DNA from: Thermotogae bacterium
GTDB taxonomy: Bacteria > Hydrothermota > Hydrothermia > LBFQ01
Length of the DNA stretch: 33,864 nt
Assembly: GCA_013154295.1 (NCBI GenBank)
Contig: JAADCS010000001.1
Span: forward strand, 1 to 33,864
Direction: 5' to 3'
A program made the translations under genes and the position numbers. The number at the start of each line of letters is the position of its first letter. Position 1 is the first letter of the stretch. Below the pieces are notes generated by a model, which saw only the letters and a list, made by a program, of their open reading frames with translations, was not told the DNA's origin and made no database searches. Positions 27,515 through 33,864 of this stretch are shown here, piece by piece.

Positions 27515-27520
27515 GACGGG

Positions 27521-27526
27521 ATTCTA
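27521..27526 (-). promoter_or_regulatory. -10 box TAGAAT, 6 nt before TTG 27514; contains the upstream gene's stop codon
   Basis: Direct motif match. Confidence 0.55.
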
Positions 27527-29302
27527 ACGGAGAATCACCCTTCTGACCTCATCTTTAACCTTTAAGAAATAAACGCCTTTGGGTAAGTGCGGTGAACAAC
27601 CTCGTCCCGACCATCTCATCCTGCCGGAGGCATCGTATAGGACTCCCCTTTCATTCAGGCATAGAGTGCTACCTTTGAGTTCAAAAGCTATCCGCACATC
27701 TTTCCTCTCGAGAACCTCGGTTGTAGGAAGTATGGGTATACTCAAGTAAGACGGATATAGGGCAGTGTGATACACTCGGTTGGTGGCGATCAACTTGAAC
27801 GTGTCATTTCTCTGGAACGGGGCACCAGTGTTTGGATTGGCCTCAAACCTTGGGTAGCTTGCCGAAGATATTATTACCATAAGGCGATGACCAGGCATGA
27901 TAGCCCACGCTGTACTCCAGACCTTTACTTCAAGGGAGTCTATCTCACCGGGGGTCAAAAATACTTCCCTGTCAAATCCGTATCTGAATCGTGCCTTGGT
28001 TATACCATCGGAGATGAGTATGGCTCTGCCGTCTGGATATACATCAGCCAGCCGTACAATGAAATCGGTATCGTAACGATCGCTTGAAACGTAGAGCTTC
28101 GCCTTCACGCTTCCTATGATCACCAGAGTATCCGTTAGAGGGGGTGTCTGGAAGATTAGAACGTCGGAACGACTTAAAAGTGGTCTCTGGTCCTTGGGAC
28201 CGTCTCCACCAGGCAGGTCCATCTCGTTACCCCCTATAGAAGGGGTGGGGTCATCAGGATCATACACGTAGGTAGAGAAACTGTCCGCGGATGGTGGGGG
28301 ACTCAACGATAGAGTACCATCCCCGCGCAGGTACCAGTTTCGGTAATATACGCCACGGGGAGGAAAAGTGTCAGCTTCCACCCAGCGATTCAATCCTATT
28401 ACGTAAAATCTGACTGGTGGCCAATCGTCTGCGCCGTTACTTTCCCCCCGAAGCCAATAGTCGTACCAGGTACCCATCATATTAACCAACTCGGTCACGG
28501 ATAGGCCTGCCTCCGACGGAAAGCTCATATCTCCTTGGTCCGTTTGACCGAACCCCAGATGGGTCCAGGGTCCTATTATCAGTTTCTGGTTTCCCCGTGC
28601 CAGTGGTGCCCCTTCAAACTGGAGACGGTTGAAGGCCTCAATCTGGCTTTCCAAAAAGAGATCGAACCATCCAGCGAAGTGCAACATGGGAACATTCACG
28701 CCGGCAATACGCGTGTTCAGATCTAGAAGCTGCCAGGTGCTATCGTAGAGTGGATGGTTTGCCACCGAATCGATCAAAAAAGGTGTTCCCAAACCCCCAA
28801 GCCACCCTTCAACCAGGTTCTTCCTAAACTCCCCCCCTTGAAAGGCGGCATAATGATACATACTATGTGCACCTACCAAGGGAACCGCACATTTATAAGC
28901 CGGGTGGTAGGTTCCCGACAGTAAATATTGGGTTATCCCCATAGCCGAAAACCATGCCCCGCACACCTTACCGGAGGACCAGGGTTGGGATATTATCCAG
29001 CTGACGGCGTCATACCCATCCTGAAGCGATCCCCAAGCATCTGTTTTAAACACTTGGGGATCCCCCTCACTTCCCTGAAAACCTCTTACACTCTGTATAA
29101 CCAAAGCGTACCCCTTCACGTCCGTGATGTAAGGGATAAAAGCCGAAAGTCCAACGTCCGTACGGCCGTAGGGCGTCCTTATTAAAATGGTATGAAGTTG
29201 CCCACTGTAAAAGGTGGGTTTGTAAATATCTGTGGCCAATCTAACGCTGTCGCGCATAGGAACCATCACGAAATCGTGTGAGTAGGCTATGATGATCCAC
29301 AT
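27524..29302 (-). CDS. CocE/NonD-family (X-Pro dipeptidyl-peptidase-like) secreted hydrolase with C-terminal sorting-like tail
   Basis: MRDSVRLATDIYKP, RTPYGR, QSVRGFQGSEGD, QDGYDAVSWIISQPWSSGKVCGAWFSAMG. True start likely MWIIIAYSHDF at 29302, 7 nt after TAAAAT; the ORF-track start at 29494 is too long. Confidence 0.85.
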   Translation of the reverse strand: MWIIIAYSHDFVMVPMRDSVRLATDIYKPTFYSGQLHTILIRTPYGRTDVGLSAFIPYITDVKGYALVIQSVRGFQGSEGDPQVFKTDAWGSLQDGYDAVSWIISQPWSSGKVCGAWFSAMGITQYLLSGTYHPAYKCAVPLVGAHSMYHYAAFQGGEFRKNLVEGWLGGLGTPFLIDSVANHPLYDSTWQLLDLNTRIAGVNVPMLHFAGWFDLFLESQIEAFNRLQFEGAPLARGNQKLIIGPWTHLGFGQTDQGDMSFPSEAGLSVTELVNMMGTWYDYWLRGESNGADDWPPVRFYVIGLNRWVEADTFPPRGVYYRNWYLRGDGTLSLSPPPSADSFSTYVYDPDDPTPSIGGNEMDLPGGDGPKDQRPLLSRSDVLIFQTPPLTDTLVIIGSVKAKLYVSSDRYDTDFIVRLADVYPDGRAILISDGITKARFRYGFDREVFLTPGEIDSLEVKVWSTAWAIMPGHRLMVIISSASYPRFEANPNTGAPFQRNDTFKLIATNRVYHTALYPSYLSIPILPTTEVLERKDVRIAFELKGSTLCLNERGVLYDASGRMRWSGRGCSPHLPKGVYFLKVKDEVRRVILR

Positions 29303-30357
29303 TACCAGGATTTTATGCCCGTAGAACGTTTGAGGATGGCTAAAATCTCCACCGGCAGTCGTAGGCGAGGGGATCCTGGTAAAGCCACACCAAGGATATA
29401 GAAAAGGCCCACGGCTGTTAAGCCACGATCTCCCAAAATCCTCCGGTAAATGTACAGTAGGTAGGGATAAAATAGAAGATAAGCCAATGGCCAAAGAGGA
29501 CCGAATATCTTTAGATAGCCGCGTGGAATAGCCTTAAAGAGGGTAAAGACCACACCTTTTAACCACACTCCTATAGTTTCCATAGGATGGGATAAAATCC
29601 AAGGAAAAACAACCTTAGTCATGTTAGAAATCCATTCTCCCATCGTGGGAATTTCGTTGTAAGCATTTAAAAGAGATGAAACGTCCGTAAATTTACTCAT
29701 CAGATATACAGTCAAGGTGGTGGTAAAAACACCGGAGAATATAGGTGCACCACCTAGAACCGCGTTCGTTGTCATCCAAAGACCCACGGGGAGAATAAAG
29801 AGGAGAGCATTGAGCAAAATGAACCTCCAGGATCTCCTTCGCAATCCCTCCAAAAGGAGCAGGGGGGGGAAGAGCAACAGGGTAGCTTGGCGCAGAAGGG
29901 CCAGAATACCCCAAAGTATTCCTTGAAACCTACCTTTATAAAGGAGAACGAATACCAGCAAGGGAACGTAAAGACCTTCCGTAAGATTTTGGTTGGTGAA
30001 TACACTGACTGTAGGAGATAAAAACAGGAGCATCGCCTTCTCCCTCTCTTCGCGCATCACCAAGGTCATAACGGCCAAAATTAAAAGGAGGTTTTGAAGG
30101 AGTAACGTACCTTTGGATCCCAAAATAGACAGAACTACCGGGTAGATGGGCATCCTTATAACATCGTGCTTTAGGGGTGGATGGGGATCGCTAGAAAACA
30201 CACTATAAGTCCGCAAATTATGGGCTATACGCATGTAATCCTGTGCGTCACTCGTAAACAAGGGATAATCACCCGTGAAGGCCACCACGGTCACATACGC
30301 TTTGAAAACGATGAGAGAGAGGATGTATGAAAGAAACAGAAACCTCCTCAGAGACAT
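29302..30357 (-). CDS. GT-C/PMT-like polytopic glycosyltransferase
   Basis: About 10 hydrophobic helices; TSDAQDYMRIAHNL early loop with Asp; SPRLRLPVEILA C-terminal motif. ATG 30357 is 8 nt after TAGAAT (ORF track starts at 30402). Confidence 0.65.
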   Translation of the reverse strand: MSLRRFLFLSYILSLIVFKAYVTVVAFTGDYPLFTSDAQDYMRIAHNLRTYSVFSSDPHPPLKHDVIRMPIYPVVLSILGSKGTLLLQNLLLILAVMTLVMREEREKAMLLFLSPTVSVFTNQNLTEGLYVPLLVFVLLYKGRFQGILWGILALLRQATLLLFPPLLLLEGLRRRSWRFILLNALLFILPVGLWMTTNAVLGGAPIFSGVFTTTLTVYLMSKFTDVSSLLNAYNEIPTMGEWISNMTKVVFPWILSHPMETIGVWLKGVVFTLFKAIPRGYLKIFGPLWPLAYLLFYPYLLYIYRRILGDRGLTAVGLFYILGVALPGSPRLRLPVEILAILKRSTGIKSW

Positions 30358-30365
30358 AAGGGCCA

Positions 30366-30371
30366 ATTCTA
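30366..30371 (-). promoter_or_regulatory. -10 box TAGAAT, 8 nt before ATG 30357
   Basis: Direct motif match. Confidence 0.55.
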
Positions 30372-30435
30372 AAGAGGTTTCAAGGTTTTCCCAATTATCC
30401 ACATTTCCCGCGTAGAATTTAAAATCTACTATCCC

Positions 30436-31656
30436 TTGCTGATCTCCATAACCTTTTTGACAGGTCTTTTGGGAGCGGTTTGGTGGGGTTTCCTCTTTTT
30501 AATCCCTGTGTTTTTCTTTCTAAGTGGGAGAAGGAATGCCAGTATTTTGCTCGGTTTGATCGGAATCTTGGGATATGCTCGCATGTACTTTCTCCTGAAC
30601 GGAAGGGAGAACGTTAAAGGGGGATATGGATGGTACGTAGTTAGCATATTTGATAGAGGCCACGGTATGATATTGAAAGAGAAGCGCAAAAACGCTTGGG
30701 TGAAGGTGAAAGCCAAGAAAGTGGTCGTTCTCAACGGAGAAAGGGAGGCTTTTCCGGTTGATGAAGTTGTGGTTTTTGGCAGGTTACACTCCGATACCCT
30801 CACCGTTGAGGAAGCTATCTTTAAAAAGGGTATAAGGGCATTTTATCGTTGGATATCCGATAGATTGATAGTGGCCACACGATCTGGGGATCAGTTTCGG
30901 TTTGCCCTATCGGTTATAACCGGTGTCAGAAACGTTAGGTGGGATCTAAAGAGAGCCTTCTATGATACAGGAACGGGACACGTTCTGGCCATATCCGGAT
31001 TGCATGTGGGTATAATCTTCTTCGCGGTCTACTACCTTTTACGTCTTCTTAGCCCAGGGATTATAGCCCCCTTGCTGGCTACTCTGTTGGTTTGGCTCTA
31101 CGCTTGGGTCGTCGGTTTCATACCTTCGGTTGTGCGGGCTGCCCTCATGCTAACATTTTTCTCGGGAGGTATTTTATTGGCCAGACCCCTAAAACCTCTT
31201 AACGTCTTGGCTATTTCTTTGGCTTTTTCCCTATACCTAAAACCTCTCTGGCTGTTCTCCCCCTCTCTGTGGTTATCCTACTCGGCCATAACAGGCCTGA
31301 TCGTTCTTCGTGGCAGGTTAGGTGCCATTTTCGGTGCCGCAGCTTACTCCCTCCCTTTTGCTTTACACTACTTTGGCAAGTATGCTCTTCTTTATCTTCC
31401 TCTTAACCTGCTTGTGATTCCCCTTATGGGGCTCTTTATGTATTCTCAACTTCTGGCTCTTCTATTTCCCTATCCCTTCGCCTATTCTGCATCTCTATTT
31501 TATGACATCCTTGAGTGGGTGGTGGTTAAAGCAGCCTCCTTGAACTTTCCCTCGTTGAGATTGGAAATCGGGTGGGTTGGAGTTGGAGCCTACGTCTTCC
31601 TTCTCACGACGCTACTATTAGCGTTACGCTGCCTTCGAAAACCTACCATCTCTTGA
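30436..31656 (+). CDS. comEC: ComEC/Rec2-type competence membrane channel core, no metallo-beta-lactamase domain
   Basis: GTGHVLAISGLHVGIIFFAVYYLLR, VVGFIPSVVRAALMLTFFSGGILLARPLKPLNVLAISLA, LSYSAITGLIVL. Confidence 0.85.
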   Translation: MLISITFLTGLLGAVWWGFLFLIPVFFFLSGRRNASILLGLIGILGYARMYFLLNGRENVKGGYGWYVVSIFDRGHGMILKEKRKNAWVKVKAKKVVVLNGEREAFPVDEVVVFGRLHSDTLTVEEAIFKKGIRAFYRWISDRLIVATRSGDQFRFALSVITGVRNVRWDLKRAFYDTGTGHVLAISGLHVGIIFFAVYYLLRLLSPGIIAPLLATLLVWLYAWVVGFIPSVVRAALMLTFFSGGILLARPLKPLNVLAISLAFSLYLKPLWLFSPSLWLSYSAITGLIVLRGRLGAIFGAAAYSLPFALHYFGKYALLYLPLNLLVIPLMGLFMYSQLLALLFPYPFAYSASLFYDILEWVVVKAASLNFPSLRLEIGWVGVGAYVFLLTTLLLALRCLRKPTIS

Positions 31657-33100
31657 TAAATCTGCGCCAGCCCCTCTCGGTTCGTAGAAGGAGCAGACCC
31701 TTGGGTGCCTCTTCTAAGGAGTCGAACCTCCTTCCGTCAGCTGTATAGATCTCCAGAATCCTTTCATCCGTGGAACATCTACTCATCTCTCCAACGGCCA
31801 GATCGTTGTCATGGCCTACAGGAGTACAGAATTCAACCGTGTCGGCGGGGAGAGATTGGACCGTCAGGAATGCGGTACCTATGTTCGTGCTGGCCGTCCT
31901 ATCGCGAAACGTGGGAAGCGATGTGTTTAACGTGTAAGTCGGTGTAGAGAAAGAGGGGGAAACGGAGGAATACTGATCGGTGCAAACTGTGCCATCGCTC
32001 AAGAATTTAGTAATAAACCAGTCGGAGACCGTGGAGAATCCACTTAACTTGTAACTGTTACCGACCACCAGAAAGCCACCGTCGGGGGATCTATGAACGC
32101 TGTTGCCTGCATCTCCAAAGCTACTACCCCAGAAGATGCGCGCCCACACTGGATTCCCAGACGGATCCGTTTTTATTATTATGGCATCCTCAAAACCTAG
32201 TAGATCGTGGGAGTAGGAGAAAGTGAATCCCACGACCACACATCCGTCATCACTGGAGGAAGCCACACCGAAGGCCTGATCGTTGGAGGATCCGCCTATC
32301 TTCTTTATCCACAGCAAGTTTCCGAGTGAATCCACCCGCATAAGCAGTATATCGTAATCCCCATCTGCGTTGGTATATCCAGCGGCACAGTAGTCACCCG
32401 ATGGTGTCTGGGTTACCGAGAAGAGTCTATCCTCACTCCCTATATCAACCCTAAGGGACCAAAGAGGGTTGCCAGCATCGTCCGTACGTATCAGCAAAGC
32501 GTCGTAGTTGGAAGGGGGACCGACTCTACCTGCTAGGATGTACCTACCGTTGGCATCCACGCGTATTTCCCTCGCCATGGACGGATCGGTAAACTCCAGC
32601 GATACGGACCAGGTGAGGTTACCCAGATCATCCATTTTGAAGATCCATACCCCGTTCCCAAACGACACGGAATAGCCAGCTGCCAAGATTTGACCATCAT
32701 CATCCTGTACTACCCAGTAGGGATACTCGTTCATGGAGGTTCCCAGATACCGCGCCCAAATTAAGGAACCGCTTCCATTCACTAAAGTTACCAGGGCATC
32801 GTATCCACCGAAACCGGAGGAGGAAGACGTACGACCGACCAAAATGTATCCAGCGTCTATCTCGGTTATACCGTAAGCTCTATCCTCCGCTGGAGTACCC
32901 AAAGCATGACCAAAGGTCAAGTTTCCTAAGGAGTTGTACTTCACTATGCCAAAGTCTCCGTTGGAGCCGTAGCTTCCCCATATCCCACCAACCACGAATC
33001 CACCATCGGAAGCGTTGATACCCGCGTATCCCTCATCCGTATCTGAACCCCCGTAGCGGAACATGAACGAGACTGCCGATAGATTTAACAGGAACACCAT
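31643..33100 (-). CDS. Secreted beta-propeller-like repeat protein with C-terminal sorting-like tail
   Basis: Repeated DGGFVVGG...D.GIVKYNSLGN.TW.....G...D.A.G; N-terminal signal-like MVFLLNLSAVSF; C-terminal EILEIYTADGRRFDSLEEAPKGLLLLRTERGWRRFIKRW. Confidence 0.75.
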   Translation of the reverse strand: MVFLLNLSAVSFMFRYGGSDTDEGYAGINASDGGFVVGGIWGSYGSNGDFGIVKYNSLGNLTFGHALGTPAEDRAYGITEIDAGYILVGRTSSSSGFGGYDALVTLVNGSGSLIWARYLGTSMNEYPYWVVQDDDGQILAAGYSVSFGNGVWIFKMDDLGNLTWSVSLEFTDPSMAREIRVDANGRYILAGRVGPPSNYDALLIRTDDAGNPLWSLRVDIGSEDRLFSVTQTPSGDYCAAGYTNADGDYDILLMRVDSLGNLLWIKKIGGSSNDQAFGVASSSDDGCVVVGFTFSYSHDLLGFEDAIIIKTDPSGNPVWARIFWGSSFGDAGNSVHRSPDGGFLVVGNSYKLSGFSTVSDWFITKFLSDGTVCTDQYSSVSPSFSTPTYTLNTSLPTFRDRTASTNIGTAFLTVQSLPADTVEFCTPVGHDNDLAVGEMSRCSTDERILEIYTADGRRFDSLEEAPKGLLLLRTERGWRRFIKRW

Positions 33101-33283
33101 AATTACTCGTATTTTATAGCGGCAAACCACCTGTCTGCAAATGGAGTCGTACTGTTCCCTTTAAAGTGTCTCCGGAGTTTTAACACTGACGACATGTTCC
33201 TACGGGAGCGGTTGAAAGAATATCGCTTTGGGTTAAGAAGGTTTAAATACCATTTCTCCCATTCCTTAAGAGCGCGAAAAAGC

Positions 33284-33317
33284 TGGTTTCACTTGGAGGC
33301 CATTTAGCCTCACAATG
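33284..33317. repeat. Hairpin repeat, copy 2 (right outer arm degraded)
   Basis: TGGTTTCACTTGGAGGCcaTTTAGCCTCACAaTG, 31/34 identical to 6038-6071. Confidence 0.7.
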
Positions 33318-33715
33318 TTAGTTTTAGGCAAAGATTTGGAAAGGAACGATAGCAAAGATTTCGCTATAAAAGTCAAGTTAGGGATATTATCCTCTCACCC
33401 CTTCGAACATTCGTTTTGCTTAAACAGTATCAGCGATGTTTCTCCCAAATTTTAGCCTGTTACTTCTCCGGTCATGCTACCCGCACCATCACCTAAATTG
33501 TAGTACTCTTTCGCATTCAATCCAGAGCTTTTAGACATTCCTGCTGGATGGCACCTTCAAAAAGTTTCCCACCTTCCCCTGTAGTCCAATTTCATATTTG
33601 CGTTCAAGCCGAAGGGAAAAATCCTATCTCCAAAAGTAGTGCCATAGATGGAAAAAGAACTTATCGTCTAATAGGCCCTCGTTTGTGTAAAGAAGTATAA
33701 CACTTCCGAAATAGC

Positions 33716-33737
33716 AAAAAGGGGGCTGTAGCCCCCT
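33716..33737 (-). terminator. Rho-independent terminator for the minus-strand gene at the right edge
   Basis: Minus strand reads AGGGGGCT-ac-AGCCCCCTTTTT. Confidence 0.8.
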
Positions 33738-33758
33738 CTTTGTAAATTGTACTGTTCT

Positions 33759-33864
33759 TTACCCCTTTTTACGGAAGGTTGATGTGAAGAACCTCAAGAA
33801 GGGTGCCTCATATACGAACTCCAGTCCCTTTATGCTATCCCTCCTCCTCCACACGCCCAGGACG
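33759..33864 (-). CDS. C-terminal end of a CDS truncated by the window edge, unknown function
   Basis: Minus-strand frame: ...VLGVWRRRDSIKGLEFVYEAPFLRFFTSTFRKKG* with the terminator just downstream. Confidence 0.6.
   Translation of the reverse strand, partial: VLGVWRRRDSIKGLEFVYEAPFLRFFTSTFRKKG

Overview
The window carries about 28 densely packed genes on both strands and looks like a chromosomal segment of a thermophile-like diderm bacterium (LpxK, an Omp85-type protein, V/A-type ATPase subunit B, DprE1-like oxidase, candidate C-terminal sorting tails). I cannot place it taxonomically with confidence. Recognisable genes: MTHFR-like protein, ABC ATPase, MalG-type permease, DUF167, archaeal-type phosphoglycerate mutase, atpB, M24 peptidase, PCu(A)C-like protein, Smr-less MutS2, tRNA-Asn(GTT), murI, Omp85/POTRA protein, fumC, queD, HTH protein, lpxK, Wzz/BY-kinase, TPR protein, nuoG, FMN reductase, metallophosphoesterase, MidA, DprE1-like, CocE-like hydrolase, GT-C-like glycosyltransferase, comEC core, and a beta-propeller-like secreted protein. 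The strongest window-wide signal is a TATAAT/TAAAAT/TAGAAT box 6-10 nt upstream of about 18 start codons on both strands. This implies pervasive leaderless transcription and corrects several ORF starts. Other points: a 17-bp palindrome between two divergent -10 boxes, a hairpin repeat present twice in gene-poor DNA, murI starting 6 nt after a tRNA with Asp replaced by Asn in its signature motif, and several unusual gene neighbourhoods. No CRISPR array, rRNA or intact transposase was seen.
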